64,000 nucleotides of DNA from Sedimenticola thiotaurini (GTDB lineage: Bacteria > Pseudomonadota > Gammaproteobacteria > Chromatiales > Chromatiaceae), in contig VMRY01000034.1 of assembly GCA_007713595.1 (NCBI GenBank), positions 29,963 to 93,962 on the forward strand, read 5' to 3'. Positions 20,041 through 30,792 of this stretch are shown one piece after another. Each line of letters starts with the position of its first letter. The stretch's first letter is position 1. Below the pieces are notes generated by a model. That model was given only the letters and a program-made list of their open reading frames with translations. It was not told the origin of the DNA and made no database searches. Made by a program: the position numbers and the translations under genes.

Positions 20041-20829
20041 TTAGAGACACCCATAAGTCCTACTGGGAATAAGCTGAATTCGCATGCCATCCTGCGCTAT
20101 TTGGATATTGTCAGGTAGCGTATTTGGGTTGTGCAAGAGCCAATGTTCAAAGCGGTGGCTGATATGTGTCAGCCATGTTTTGGTGGGTGCCAATTGTTGA
20201 ATGATTTCAAGGGCGCTGTTCAGGTCATTATGATTATACATAATCTTGCTGGATGGTGGCTCAGCACAGTCAAGTATCAGATAATCGATGCGCTTGTTTT
20301 TGAGAAAATCTTTAGTAACTACCGGTAGTCCCGCTGTATCGCAGATATAGGCGAGTCGGTTGCCGCCATATTCCAGTAGATAGCCTAACGTAGGTTTCGA
20401 GTGATTCAGTGGGAGTGCGGTGAGCGCGAAATCATCCCAGACAATGGTATCCAGTTCGCGAAAGGGTTTTTGAAATTCAAAAATACCGGGGTGTTTGTAC
20501 AAGTCATCACAACCGATAGGGTCGTCAGGGCGATAGACTGGAATCTTCCGGCCATGTTCCGACCAGCGTAGATGGAATAACCCCTGTACATGATCCATGT
20601 GAAAGTGAGTTAAAATAATGCGTGAAATCTGCTCTACACTAAAACAGTCTGCCAAGTCATTTCTACCGGCGTCAATCAGCGTTACGCCCTTAGGGGAAGT
20701 AATTGACAGACCTGCAGGTTTACGCTTGAAAGTAGTGATATTTTTAGCCCGGACACAGGCCGTACAGCCACAACCCCAAACCGGTATCTGTGCGGCATCA
20801 CCTGTACCGGTAAATGCTATATCAAGCAT
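20041..20829 (-). CDS. phnP: PhnP-like MBL-fold phosphoribosyl cyclic phosphodiesterase
   Basis: MLDIAFTGTGDAAQIPVWGCGCTACVRA; HFHMDHVQGLF; last gene of the phn operon. Confidence 0.9.
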   Translation of the reverse strand: MLDIAFTGTGDAAQIPVWGCGCTACVRAKNITTFKRKPAGLSITSPKGVTLIDAGRNDLADCFSVEQISRIILTHFHMDHVQGLFHLRWSEHGRKIPVYRPDDPIGCDDLYKHPGIFEFQKPFRELDTIVWDDFALTALPLNHSKPTLGYLLEYGGNRLAYICDTAGLPVVTKDFLKNKRIDYLILDCAEPPSSKIMYNHNDLNSALEIIQQLAPTKTWLTHISHRFEHWLLHNPNTLPDNIQIAQDGMRIQLIPSRTYGCL

Positions 20830-21391
20830 TGGTCGCTTCCTTGGCAAGTTGCTCAATCAGCAGTTCAAACTGCAGTACTGCCCTGTCCAGAGTTCCATTA
20901 TTGTCGAGGATATGTAATGGCTCACTGATCTGCGCCGGGTAGTCGTTCGCCCGTTGAATTCGTAATGCTATTGTTGCTTCATCCTCCCGGCCGCGAGCAA
21001 GAAGGCGGGATCTGAGTGTCGATTCATTGGTCATTACCATTACGGGAATCAACTTATCTTTATACCGTGACTTTGCATTATCCAGGTAGGATCTGGAGCC
21101 ATTCACTAGCACCAAGTTCTTGGCTTGTATCCAGGCATCCACTTCACAGCCGATCGCATATTTATTCTGATTGGCTTCCCAGTGCATGGAAAACAGGTTG
21201 AGTGACTTGCGGAGTTCAAACTCGGTGTCTGATAGTTCAACATGGTTTTCACCACCCGATTGCCAGTGACGGGTTATATAACGATGCGCAATGATCAGGC
21301 GAGACTGAGGATGCAGCTGCTGCCTTAATCGGGAGAGTATGGAGTCCTTTCCACTGCCGGATGGACCCATGAGATAGATCAGTTTGCCCAT
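20822..21391 (-). CDS. phnN: Ribose 1,5-bisphosphate phosphokinase PhnN
   Basis: MGKLIYLMGPSGSGKDSIL; overlaps phnP. Confidence 0.9.
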   Translation of the reverse strand: MGKLIYLMGPSGSGKDSILSRLRQQLHPQSRLIIAHRYITRHWQSGGENHVELSDTEFELRKSLNLFSMHWEANQNKYAIGCEVDAWIQAKNLVLVNGSRSYLDNAKSRYKDKLIPVMVMTNESTLRSRLLARGREDEATIALRIQRANDYPAQISEPLHILDNNGTLDRAVLQFELLIEQLAKEATNA

Positions 21392-21395
21392 GAGT

Positions 21396-22532
21396 CTAGT
21401 ACACCCGTTTGCCGGCTTTCCACACATGCTCAATATGAATGTGATCATTGGCACGACTACTCCAGATCAGATCGGCCTGCGCCCCTGGTTCAATCCGCCC
21501 ACGGTCTTTTAGTTTAACCGCATCGGCTGGATTGCGGGTCACCAGAGCGACGGCCGCTGACAGGTCATAATCGTTTGACTCCAGTTCTGCAATTTTAAAA
21601 GCGGCATCAAGTAGGCTGGCTGGATAATAGTCACTCGACAGGATATCCAGAACACCCTCTGAGGCTAACTCATAGGCCGCGATGTTACCCGAGTGTGAAC
21701 CGCCCCGTACCACATTGGGGGCACCCATCATGACAAACATGCCTTTTTTATGTGCGGCAACGGCGGCTTCGGCGGTGGTGGGAAATTCTGCCACCACCAT
21801 GTTGAGAGCATGTGATTCATCCACGTGTGCCTGGGTAGCATCATCATGGCTGGCCAAGGGGATACGGCGTTGATTACAGAGTTCGCATATCGCCTTGCGA
21901 TAAGGATCGCTGTATTGACGACTGGCTTCAGTCTGGCGTTCGATAAAGGAGGCTAGTTCGCTGTCCGATAGCTTGTACTTCCCTTGATAGTACTGCCGAT
22001 ATTTTTCCAGACTGGCAAATTGTCGCTGCCCTGGCGAATGATCCATCACCGAGACCAGCTGGGCGGTATTACCTTCCATCAGGGACAGGAACATCTCCAG
22101 TGTGTCGGCATGACTCACTTCACAGCGTAGGTGCAGCAAGTGTTCTGCCCGGCTTAACCTGCGTGCCTTGGATTCAGTCAGTGCGGCTACCATGCGTGTC
22201 AGGTTGTTGAGTCGTTCACTGCCTTCTATGACATCGCCGATGGAGACAGCGTCAAACACGGTAGTGATTCCAGCACTGATCATCTGGGCATCATGAACCT
22301 TGAATGCCTGTATGCCTGGCCAGGCAACACCGGGGCGGGGCGTAAAATGTTTTTCCATATTGTCTGTATGCAGTTCAATCATGCCCGGCGTTACGTAGCC
22401 ACCCAGACAGTCAATTACGCCGGGTAGGTTCACCCAACCTTGATCAATGGATTGAATAACGCCTTGGTCAATGGTCAGTGTTCCATTGATTACCTCGTCC
22501 GGCAGTACAATTTGTGCATTGGTTAAAATCAC
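21396..22532 (-). CDS. phnM: PhnM triphosphate hydrolase
   Basis: Amidohydrolase-type GYVTPGMIELHTDNMEKHF; GTG start at 22532 gives (M)ILTNAQIVLPDEVINGTL. Confidence 0.92.
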   Translation of the reverse strand: MILTNAQIVLPDEVINGTLTIDQGVIQSIDQGWVNLPGVIDCLGGYVTPGMIELHTDNMEKHFTPRPGVAWPGIQAFKVHDAQMISAGITTVFDAVSIGDVIEGSERLNNLTRMVAALTESKARRLSRAEHLLHLRCEVSHADTLEMFLSLMEGNTAQLVSVMDHSPGQRQFASLEKYRQYYQGKYKLSDSELASFIERQTEASRQYSDPYRKAICELCNQRRIPLASHDDATQAHVDESHALNMVVAEFPTTAEAAVAAHKKGMFVMMGAPNVVRGGSHSGNIAAYELASEGVLDILSSDYYPASLLDAAFKIAELESNDYDLSAAVALVTRNPADAVKLKDRGRIEPGAQADLIWSSRANDHIHIEHVWKAGKRVY

Positions 22533-22548
22533 AATGTTTTCCCTTGCG

Positions 22549-23259
22549 TTAATAATTCGCGGCGGTGGCAAAGGTCGTCTGGTCCAGATCAAATAGCTGG
22601 CTGGCGACTGTTTCGCGCACCTCGATGTCATGAAAGATACCGACTACCGCAGTTCCCTGTGCCAGGGTTGACTGGATCAGTTCCACTACTACATGCGCGT
22701 TGCGTCGATCCAAAGAGGCGGTTGGTTCATCCAGTAACAGGATTGGATACTGGGCGATAAACCCCCGGGCGATATTTATTCTTTGTTGTTCGCCGCCGGA
22801 GAATGTGTTTGGGGCCAACGACCAGAGCCGTTCAGGAATATGCAGTTGGCGTAGCAGTGCACAGGCACGTGCTTCCGCTTCGTCATCAACAATGCCGCGC
22901 TCACGTAGCGGCTGTTTTACTACCTCAAGGGCCGATACCCGTGGAATCACCCGTAGAAACTGACTGACGTATCCTAGTGTCTCCTTACGTATCTCCAGTT
23001 GCTGGCGACTACTAGCCGTTGCAAGGTCAACCATTTCCTTGCGATGCAAAACGCGGATGCTTCCGCTGCTGGGTAAATAGTTGGCATACAGCGTACGTAG
23101 CAGGGTACTTTTCCCTGTTCCGCTTTCACCATGCAGTACCATGCATTCCCCTGCGTTTACCTGCAGATTGATATTATTAAGCACTTGTAACTTGGCTCCA
23201 CCCTGATTGTGCAGGGTGAAGCTTTTTGATAATGCCTTTACTTCGATAACCGTTTTCAT
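22549..23259 (-). CDS. phnL: PhnL ABC-type protein
   Basis: Walker [27 protein letters not shown]. Confidence 0.92.
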   Translation of the reverse strand: MKTVIEVKALSKSFTLHNQGGAKLQVLNNINLQVNAGECMVLHGESGTGKSTLLRTLYANYLPSSGSIRVLHRKEMVDLATASSRQQLEIRKETLGYVSQFLRVIPRVSALEVVKQPLRERGIVDDEAEARACALLRQLHIPERLWSLAPNTFSGGEQQRINIARGFIAQYPILLLDEPTASLDRRNAHVVVELIQSTLAQGTAVVGIFHDIEVRETVASQLFDLDQTTFATAANY

Positions 23260-23276
23260 TCATCACTCCTGTTGCG

Positions 23277-24056
23277 TCATGGAGTCAGTACAGAAGAGAC
23301 CAGCAGCTGGGTATAGGGGTGTTGTGGATCATCCAGCACCTGATCAGTGAGGCCACACTCCACGATATGTCCGTGTCGCATCACGACCAACCGTTCAGCT
23401 AACAGACGGGCAACGGCCAGGTCGTGGGTGACAATAACTACGGCCAGATCAAGATGGGTGACCAGGTTACGTAGCAGATCCAGCAGACGGGCCTGAACTG
23501 AAACATCCAGTCCGCCCGTTGGTTCATCCATAAATACGAGTCGTGGATGAGTGACCAGGTTGCGCGCAATCTGTAGTCTTTGTTGCATGCCGCCAGAGTA
23601 GGTGGTGGGTTTGTCATCGATGCGATGGATATCCAATTCCACATCCTGCATCCACTGCAGACCGCGTGCCCTGATATCTCCGTAGTGTCGTTCGCCCACG
23701 GCCATCAGGCGTTCGCCTATATTGGCCCCGGCGGAAACACCCATGCGCAGGCCGTCTCTGGCATGCTGGTGGACCATGCCCCACTCAGTACGCAACAATC
23801 GTCGACGCTCAAATTCAGAAAGCGTATAGAGATTCAGCCACTGATCACTCCTGTTACGGTAGCGTATCTCGCCTGCAGTGGGTGCCAGACGGCCGGAAAG
23901 AGAGTTAAGCAGCGTCGATTTGCCAGAACCCGACTCACCCACGATACCCAGCACTTCGCCCGGATAGAGTTCGAAGTCAACTGCTTCACAGCCCTTTCCA
24001 GGAGCGTAGAGTTTAGTGAGATTTGTGACCTGCAACAGTGGTTCCTGAGACATCAT
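23277..24056 (-). CDS. phnK: PhnK ABC-type protein
   Basis: [26 protein letters not shown]. Confidence 0.93.
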   Translation of the reverse strand: MMSQEPLLQVTNLTKLYAPGKGCEAVDFELYPGEVLGIVGESGSGKSTLLNSLSGRLAPTAGEIRYRNRSDQWLNLYTLSEFERRRLLRTEWGMVHQHARDGLRMGVSAGANIGERLMAVGERHYGDIRARGLQWMQDVELDIHRIDDKPTTYSGGMQQRLQIARNLVTHPRLVFMDEPTGGLDVSVQARLLDLLRNLVTHLDLAVVIVTHDLAVARLLAERLVVMRHGHIVECGLTDQVLDDPQHPYTQLLVSSVLTP

Positions 24057-24910
24057 GTCAGCGCCTCCTGTTGAATACGTTGACTGCAGTAATCGGTATC
24101 GGAGCAGATATAACTCCGGGTGCCCTGATCATCCGTGATTACTTCGTCAAGGAAGCTGTGATCGGAGCCACAGATGGCACAGGTCTCTTCCCAGTGTTGT
24201 ATCTCGAACGGGTGATCGAGAAAGTCGAGGCTGAGGACTTCTGTATAGGGGGGGACGGCGTAGATGCGCTTCTCTCGTCCGGCCCCAAACAGTTGCAGCG
24301 CAGGCATGCGATCCATCTTCGGGTTATCAAATTTAGGAATAGGTGATGGGTCCATGATGTAGCGACCGTTAACCCGTACCGGATAGGCATAGGTCGTGGC
24401 GATTGAACCAAAACGTGCAATGTCTTCGTAGAGCTTGACGTGCATGACACCGTAATCTTCCAAGGCGTGCATTTTGCGCGTCTCCACTTCACTCGGTTCA
24501 ATAAATCGCAGGGGTTCAGGAATAGGAACCTGATAGATCAGTATCTGATCGGCCTGCAGCGGTACTTCGGGAATCCGATGACGGGTCTGGATCAGGGTTG
24601 CATCACAGGTTTTCTCTGTGGTTTTTACACCAGTTAGATCTTTAAAGAAGGTGCGGATGCTGACAGCGTTGGTCGTATCATCCGCCCCTTGATCAATGAC
24701 CTTCAGTACATCGTCTTGTCCAATCACTGCCGCTGTTAGCTGTATGCCGCCAGTACCCCAACCGTAAGGCATAGGCATCTCTCTTCCACCGAATGGAACC
24801 TGATATCCGGGTATGGCAATCGCTTTTAATAGTGCACGGCGAATCATTCGTTTAGTCTGTTCATCAAGATAGGCAAAGTTATAGCCATCCCGAATAGCTG
24901 TTGCCTTCAT
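24053..24910 (-). CDS. phnJ: PhnJ carbon-phosphorus lyase
   Basis: Cys motif CAICGSDHSFLDEVITDDQGTRSYICSDTDYC; YNFAYLDEQTKRMIRRALLKAIAIPGYQVPF. Confidence 0.96.
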   Translation of the reverse strand: MKATAIRDGYNFAYLDEQTKRMIRRALLKAIAIPGYQVPFGGREMPMPYGWGTGGIQLTAAVIGQDDVLKVIDQGADDTTNAVSIRTFFKDLTGVKTTEKTCDATLIQTRHRIPEVPLQADQILIYQVPIPEPLRFIEPSEVETRKMHALEDYGVMHVKLYEDIARFGSIATTYAYPVRVNGRYIMDPSPIPKFDNPKMDRMPALQLFGAGREKRIYAVPPYTEVLSLDFLDHPFEIQHWEETCAICGSDHSFLDEVITDDQGTRSYICSDTDYCSQRIQQEALT

Positions 24911-26022
24911 GCTGGTTGCTCCTGTGCTTCTGCAACGACGGTTTGCTTGTTTTGTAATTTTCTCAACAGTTCAAGTTCAGACTGAAAGTCGACGTAGTGG
25001 GGGAGTTTGAGATGGGAAACAAATCCAGACGCCTCGACATTGTCGCAGTGGGACAGTACAAACTCTTCCTGCTGTGCTGGCGAGGTGCGCTCTTCATCAT
25101 AACTATCCGCCTGTAGTGCACGATCAACAAGCGCCATTGCCATGCATTTGCGCTCGCTTTGTCCAAAGGCAAGACCATAGCCCCGGGTAAATTTGATTTC
25201 ACCGTCTGGAAGTCGGCTAAAACCGTTAATCATTTCGCACTCAGTAACCTGGATGATGCCGATCTCAATGCTGAATCCCAATTCATCCGGGGTGAGGCAG
25301 AGTTCGACTTCACCGATGCGGATCTCACCGGCAAATGGGTGATTACGCCCGTAACCCCGCTGGGTTGAATAACCCAGAGCCAATAGAAAGCCTTCATCAC
25401 CCCGTACCAATGATTGGAGTCGTGCACTGCGATCACAGGGGTAGCTGGGTGCATCCTGAGTAATATCTGCTGGCGCCGTACCATCATCGACCTCTTCAAC
25501 GAGCAGTGCTTCACGCTCCAGCATGGGCAGCACCCGGCTCATCAGGTGCGGGTCTGAGTCTGCAGGGTCATCTGAGGTTTGTTCGGGTGCGGATTGTCCG
25601 GTGTTGATGGACCCTTCGGCCAGCAGTTTGAAATCAAGCAGGCGATGGGTGTAGTCGAAGGTCGCGCCTAGCACTTGGCCGCCAGGAAGATCTTTGAAGG
25701 TAGCCGAGATGCGTCGTTCTACCTGCATCTTGCCTGTATCAATGGGGTCAGTCGTATAGAGACGACTCAGTGTAGTGCGATAGGCGCGCAGGAGAAAAAT
25801 CGCCTCCACCAGATCGCCAGCGGATTGTTTGATCGCCAGTGCTGCAAGCTCATGATCATAGATTGATCCTTCGGTCATTACACGATCCACAGCCAGGGGT
25901 AACTGCTCATGGATCTGTTGTACCGAAAGTTCAGCAACAGCGGTATCTCCCCTCCGACGCTTTTCCTGTAGTTTATGCGCCTGACTGATAGCCTGTTCGC
26001 CACCTTTTACAGCAACATACAT
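24907..26022 (-). CDS. phnI: PhnI
   Basis: MYVAVKGGEQAISQAHKLQEKRRRGD...; operon position. Confidence 0.95.
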   Translation of the reverse strand: MYVAVKGGEQAISQAHKLQEKRRRGDTAVAELSVQQIHEQLPLAVDRVMTEGSIYDHELAALAIKQSAGDLVEAIFLLRAYRTTLSRLYTTDPIDTGKMQVERRISATFKDLPGGQVLGATFDYTHRLLDFKLLAEGSINTGQSAPEQTSDDPADSDPHLMSRVLPMLEREALLVEEVDDGTAPADITQDAPSYPCDRSARLQSLVRGDEGFLLALGYSTQRGYGRNHPFAGEIRIGEVELCLTPDELGFSIEIGIIQVTECEMINGFSRLPDGEIKFTRGYGLAFGQSERKCMAMALVDRALQADSYDEERTSPAQQEEFVLSHCDNVEASGFVSHLKLPHYVDFQSELELLRKLQNKQTVVAEAQEQPA

Positions 26023-26023
26023 A

Positions 26024-26635
26024 TCAGCACACCTCCAGTTGTGTTGTCCTTGGAATAGCAACCAACGATTGCTCCGCGGTAAAGATAAAATCGATACCTA
26101 ACGGAAAAGGATCGGGACGCTCAGTCAGATAGTGAATAATCGCTTGGCTGAGACCTGCAATAACGATTTGGTGCTCTGTTTCGATTCCTGGTCCGGAGAG
26201 TTTCAGCGTTGTGCTGTTCTGGTCAGTTGATGGAGACTCAGAAATCGTATGAACCTGCAGAATAAGGGTGCAGTTGCGCTCTGGATATTCGGCCGTACCC
26301 TTTTTAAAGCAATCCAGTGTGGCAATCTCACCGGCATAGGCAAGGGCGAACTGCGCGTCCATTGAGTGCCTGGCCAGCGGCATACCGGTATGAAAGTGCA
26401 GGTTGTGTTGAATCTCCGGGTTACTGAACTCCTTTGATAACCACAGAGTTGTCTGCTGATCCAATAAAGTCTGACAGACTGCAAATGTGCTGGGATAGAG
26501 GTGAAGTAATGCTTCTGGTGAATATGCAGAAACAATCACACCCGGTTCACCCATCGCCTTGAGTACTTTTCTGAAGGTCTGCTGGGCGTCTCTAACAGGG
26601 TCTGCAAAACCAGCCACAATAACAGTATTTTGCAT
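26024..26635 (-). CDS. phnH: PhnH
   Basis: PVRDAQQTFRKVLKAMGEPG; operon position. Confidence 0.92.
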   Translation of the reverse strand: MQNTVIVAGFADPVRDAQQTFRKVLKAMGEPGVIVSAYSPEALLHLYPSTFAVCQTLLDQQTTLWLSKEFSNPEIQHNLHFHTGMPLARHSMDAQFALAYAGEIATLDCFKKGTAEYPERNCTLILQVHTISESPSTDQNSTTLKLSGPGIETEHQIVIAGLSQAIIHYLTERPDPFPLGIDFIFTAEQSLVAIPRTTQLEVC

Positions 26636-26637
26636 GT

Positions 26638-27087
26638 TCAGTCCTCGCCTCTTACCAGGGTAAAGAATTTGACTTTTGTAGCGTCGGTCTCTGAGCGCTT
26701 GTATTTCTGTTGTGCATACCATTGTTGCTGTAATGGTTCTATGACCTGTGCATCGATAGCATTAGCTAATGGACTCTGTTGCATCAATGCATCCAGTTTG
26801 GCGGCGCATTGTGCATGGGCTTTATCTCTGCCACGAATGAAGGCGTAGCCGTAGTGGCCGGCCGTCGACTGTACTACGCAGCGTGTAATGGTCGTGTCAC
26901 CAAGATTGAATGTGTTGCCAGTACCACCCATACGGCCACGTATTTGCGCAAGACCAATCTCTGGTGCGCGAATGGTTTTAAAGTCGTCAGACTCAATAAA
27001 AGAAGAGGCAAGTTCTGTCAGTTTCTCACTTGGAGCTTTGGCCATCACTGACATCCAGTGCTGCCGTTGCGATCGTGTTGTGTTCAT
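26638..27087 (-). CDS. phnG: PhnG
   Basis: RQHWMSVMAKAP...FNLGDTTITRCVV...GYAFIRGRDKAHA. Confidence 0.92.
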   Translation of the reverse strand: MNTTRSQRQHWMSVMAKAPSEKLTELASSFIESDDFKTIRAPEIGLAQIRGRMGGTGNTFNLGDTTITRCVVQSTAGHYGYAFIRGRDKAHAQCAAKLDALMQQSPLANAIDAQVIEPLQQQWYAQQKYKRSETDATKVKFFTLVRGED

Positions 27088-27089
27088 AT

Positions 27090-27782
27090 TCAGGGTTCCA
27101 CGCTGTATTCAAAAATGTCACTGCGACTGATACTGATGGCATACTCCATCAAATGGCTGGTCTGCTTAAGGTAGTAACGGCTATGTATCTCCATCACCGG
27201 GATGCCACGACCCATGGCCAGTTGTCGACACTCATCGAAAGTCGGCATGCGTGCACGCAAGCGGGTGTTTCCTCGTGTGGCCTCATAGCCGTAATGCTTA
27301 TGCAGAAATTGATGCAATGATCCGCTTGCAAACCGCTGCATCTGCTCAATATCGACATTGAACAGGTGGTGGCGGATTAAAGTAGAGGGTTTGTTATCAA
27401 TGCAGCGACAGGTCTTTATCACTACCACTGGAGTGTCCATGGCAAGATCAAGTTTTTCTGCCAGGAGTGGATTTAATGTCTCTGCTTTACACCCAAGTAC
27501 GACCGTATCTAAAGGCAAGCCTTTTTTGGATAGGTTGTAGGTAAAGCATGAGGGGTTATCCAAGGCGTAATCGATAGGTGTACTGACGACTTGATTACCC
27601 AGGCCCTGGAAGCGTCTGATCAGGCCATCTTGCACCAACTCATCAACTGCACGGCGAACGGTGTGTCGATTAACATTAAAACGTTTCGCCAACTGATGTT
27701 CCGATGGTAAAAGATCACCAGCGGCATACTGGGTGTGAATTTCATCCCGCAGTTGTGTTGCGATATTCAGGTAAACAGCCAT
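27090..27782 (-). CDS. phnF: PhnF GntR-family regulator
   Basis: GntR wHTH LPSEHQLAKRFNVNRHTVRRAVDELVQDGLIRRFQGLG; UTRA-like C-terminus; inside the phn operon. Confidence 0.92.
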   Translation of the reverse strand: MAVYLNIATQLRDEIHTQYAAGDLLPSEHQLAKRFNVNRHTVRRAVDELVQDGLIRRFQGLGNQVVSTPIDYALDNPSCFTYNLSKKGLPLDTVVLGCKAETLNPLLAEKLDLAMDTPVVVIKTCRCIDNKPSTLIRHHLFNVDIEQMQRFASGSLHQFLHKHYGYEATRGNTRLRARMPTFDECRQLAMGRGIPVMEIHSRYYLKQTSHLMEYAISISRSDIFEYSVEP

Positions 27783-27816
27783 AGTTGTTGTCTATACAAA
27801 TTTGCAGAATAAAGAA

Positions 27817-28605
27817 TCAGATAAATGCCTTACGTAGGCGTTGAGAAGTCAGGTCGATCAAGGTAACGCTGAGGATAATTACAATCATCACGGCACAGGT
27901 CTGTTGAAATTGAAAGCCACGTACACTTTCCCAAAGAATGACACCGATACCACCTGCACCGACCATCCCTACAACTGTGGCGGAACGTACATTGGACTCG
28001 AAGCGGTAGAGTGAAAAAGAGATCCAGAGCGGTAGCACTTGGGGAATGACTCCGTAAAGAATCTCTTCAAACAAAGTGGCACCGGTTGCTCTTACCCCTT
28101 CGACAGGGAGTGGATCGATGGCTTCTACGGCTTCTGAAAAAAGTTTGGCCAGTACCCCTGTGGTATGGATAAACAGTGCCATGACGCCGGCAAATGGACC
28201 TAAACCAACCGCTACGACAAATAGCATAGCGAAAACCATCTCATTAATTGCACGAGTGGCATCCATCAAACGTCGGGTGGGTTGATAGACCCAGGCAGGT
28301 GCAAGGTTTTCGGAGCTCATCAGGCCCAAAGGGATAGAACAGACAATCGCCAGCATGGTTCCCCAAAGGGCAATATGCAGTGTGATGATCATCTCATCGA
28401 GGTAATAGCTGATGTCCGTAAAATCAGGCGGAAAAAAATCACCTGCAAATTCCACCATGTTGCTGGCGTCGGAAAACAGAACCAGAGGTTTCATTTCCGC
28501 AGCTTGCCAACCCCAGCCCAGCATCATGAATAGCACTCCCCAGCTCAGGGCGCCAATCCAGTTAAAAGGCTGTCTTGGTATCTTGTTGATATCTGTTGAT
28601 GTCAT
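27817..28605 (-). CDS. phnE: Phosphonate ABC transporter permease PhnE
   Basis: Polytopic permease; [35 protein letters not shown]. Confidence 0.93.
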   Translation of the reverse strand: MTSTDINKIPRQPFNWIGALSWGVLFMMLGWGWQAAEMKPLVLFSDASNMVEFAGDFFPPDFTDISYYLDEMIITLHIALWGTMLAIVCSIPLGLMSSENLAPAWVYQPTRRLMDATRAINEMVFAMLFVVAVGLGPFAGVMALFIHTTGVLAKLFSEAVEAIDPLPVEGVRATGATLFEEILYGVIPQVLPLWISFSLYRFESNVRSATVVGMVGAGGIGVILWESVRGFQFQQTCAVMIVIILSVTLIDLTSQRLRKAFI

Positions 28606-28626
28606 GTGGGAGTCCGTTATTAAAAC

Positions 28627-28649
28627 CAGGGCGGCGTATTGCCGCCCTG
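28627..28649 (-). terminator. Intercistronic hairpin between phnD and phnE
   Basis: CAGGGCGGC and GCCGCCCTG, perfect 9-bp stem with 5-nt loop; followed on the minus strand by GTTTTA. Confidence 0.6.
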
Positions 28650-28661
28650 TGATCACTCTGC

Positions 28662-29678
28662 TTAATTGCTGGATGCAACGGATAATGAATCCATGCGACG
28701 GTTAAGCTCGGACAGTTGATCGTCGATTGCCCGGATCTGTTTTGTCTTATCTGCCTCATTCAAGCTGGAGTTGTTCATCAACTTGATGCGGTTTTTGTAC
28801 AGCACCAGTTGGCGGATAGGCAGCAATTGATCATCGTTGGAAGATTTAAAGGGCGCCCAACCCAGGTCAGCAAGGATCTGCTTTTCTTTAGAATCTTTAT
28901 TTTTCCCGTAGGTCATAAAGAAGTCGTAGACCTTGCTTTTGGTGCTTTCTGGCAGGTTTTTACGCCAAACAATAGGATCAGAGGGGATCAGGGGTGATTT
29001 CCAGATAATCTTTACCTTGTCCAGTTTTTCGGGGTGGGTGACTTTTACGCGAGCCAGGTTTTCGGTGTTGTTGGTGGCTACATCAACCTGACCGTTGGCA
29101 ACGGCAAGGAAGTTTGATTCATGACTTGTGTTGGTCATGCGCTTGAAGGCTTTTTTAGGATCGACTCCATTTTTAGCAAATACATAGTAACTTGGCACCA
29201 GGAATCCGGACGTTGAATTAGGGTCGCCATTACCAAATGCCAGTTCACCACTCTGTTTAAGCATATCTTCCACGGAGTTGATCTTGTTGTTACTCTTGTT
29301 TGCCAGCAATACACTCCAGTAGCCAGGGTTACCGTCTACATCAACGGTTTGTGCAAAGATTTCTCCACCTGCACGATCAACCGCTTCCATTGCAGATTTG
29401 TTTCCGTACCAAGCAATGTCTACTTTATCGAAACGCATGCCTTGAATAATGCCGGCATAGTCAGGGGCAAAAAATGGCTTCACTTCCATCCCCAGTCTTG
29501 CTGACATGTCTTTCAGGAATGGAACCCAAATAGTTTTCAGGTTTTGCGAAGACTCGGTCGAGATAATGCCAAAGTTGATGGTTTTGGTTTCATCAGCCTG
29601 TGCAATATGAATTCCAGAGAGGGATGTGGCCAGTACCAGTCCCGCTGTTATTTTCCTGAACACTGTTTTTACTTTCAT
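28662..29678 (-). CDS. phnD: Phosphonate ABC transporter substrate-binding protein PhnD
   Basis: Signal peptide; [49 protein letters not shown]. Confidence 0.93.
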   Translation of the reverse strand: MKVKTVFRKITAGLVLATSLSGIHIAQADETKTINFGIISTESSQNLKTIWVPFLKDMSARLGMEVKPFFAPDYAGIIQGMRFDKVDIAWYGNKSAMEAVDRAGGEIFAQTVDVDGNPGYWSVLLANKSNNKINSVEDMLKQSGELAFGNGDPNSTSGFLVPSYYVFAKNGVDPKKAFKRMTNTSHESNFLAVANGQVDVATNNTENLARVKVTHPEKLDKVKIIWKSPLIPSDPIVWRKNLPESTKSKVYDFFMTYGKNKDSKEKQILADLGWAPFKSSNDDQLLPIRQLVLYKNRIKLMNNSSLNEADKTKQIRAIDDQLSELNRRMDSLSVASSN

Positions 29679-29708
29679 TGATTGACTCCGCTAGGGTTAT
29701 AGTTAAAG

Positions 29709-30545
29709 TTATGCAACTGCTAACCGCCGATTCGTCACCGATCCGCCGGTATAAATGTCATCCCGTTTCAGGTGGGATGGTCGTGTGCCATAGAGTTGGT
29801 TGATCTGTTCCGTTTTTAGTGCATCAACCCGCTGATCAAAAAAGATTTCACCTTGTCGAAGCGCAATGGCGCGCTGACAATATTGCTGTGCGTAATCCAC
29901 TTGATGCAGTGTCACAACTACCGTTATTCCGTCGCTCTCGTTGATGCGTTTTAACGTCTCCATGACTTGTCTGGATGATTCGGGGTCGAGTGATGCAATT
30001 GGTTCATCGGCCAGAATCACTTCAGCCTTTTGCATGATTGCCCTTGCAATGGCTACACGCTGCTGTTGTCCACCTGAGAGATCGGATGCACGTTTAAGGG
30101 CGAATTCCCGCAGTCCAACGCGTTCAAGTGACTCCAGTGCTGCCAGCTTCTCCTCTTCGGTAAACCAGCCAATTAATGCGCGATAGGAAGGGGTGCGGCT
30201 CAGGCCACCAATCAGGACATTGGTTAATACTGAGAGACGATTGATCAGATTGAATTGTTGGAAGATGTGGCCGATCTGTGCACGGGTCTGGCGTATATCT
30301 TTATCCAGTCGTCCCCGCTTCTGTATCGGCTTACCCAGCACCTGTACTATTCCAGGTGATTGTTTATCTGCCAGGGTTAATCCTGACAGATGACGCATCA
30401 GGGTGGATTTCCCAGACCCGGAAGGACCAATCAGAGCCACCATATCGCCTCGCTCTATATGCAGGTCGATATTTTTAAGTGCGGACTCACTGTTTTTGTC
30501 TTTTGAAAAAGTTTTTGTTAACGCAGAAATAGCAATGGCCGACAT
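29709..30545 (-). CDS. phnC: Phosphonate ABC transporter ATP-binding protein PhnC
   Basis: [34 protein letters not shown]. Confidence 0.93.
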   Translation of the reverse strand: MSAIAISALTKTFSKDKNSESALKNIDLHIERGDMVALIGPSGSGKSTLMRHLSGLTLADKQSPGIVQVLGKPIQKRGRLDKDIRQTRAQIGHIFQQFNLINRLSVLTNVLIGGLSRTPSYRALIGWFTEEEKLAALESLERVGLREFALKRASDLSGGQQQRVAIARAIMQKAEVILADEPIASLDPESSRQVMETLKRINESDGITVVVTLHQVDYAQQYCQRAIALRQGEIFFDQRVDALKTEQINQLYGTRPSHLKRDDIYTGGSVTNRRLAVA

Positions 30546-30643
30546 AGCGTGCTCCTCATGTTTATGCAGAGGCATGCTAACGACGGATTGTGACAAGTTA
30601 GTTATCTATACATGTCGATGTTGTTAAAGTTTTATTATCGGAT

Positions 30644-30662
30644 TTGACAGAATTGTCACATA
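30644..30662 (-). promoter_or_regulatory. Candidate Pho box upstream of phnC
   Basis: Minus-strand ATGTGACAATTCTGTCAAA; CTGTCA half-site intact, other half degenerate, 11-bp register with CTGTCAT-N4-CTGTCA. Confidence 0.45.
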
Positions 30663-30792
30663 ACAGATTAAAGTGATTGAGCAGGCTTGAATAAAAGTCC
30701 ATTCAATGCAAAAAAAATAATCTGGGGTTGATGGGGGGTGCAACGCATTAACACTAGCTAAGCTCTTGCGTGGTGGGTGAGAGGCATAACTG

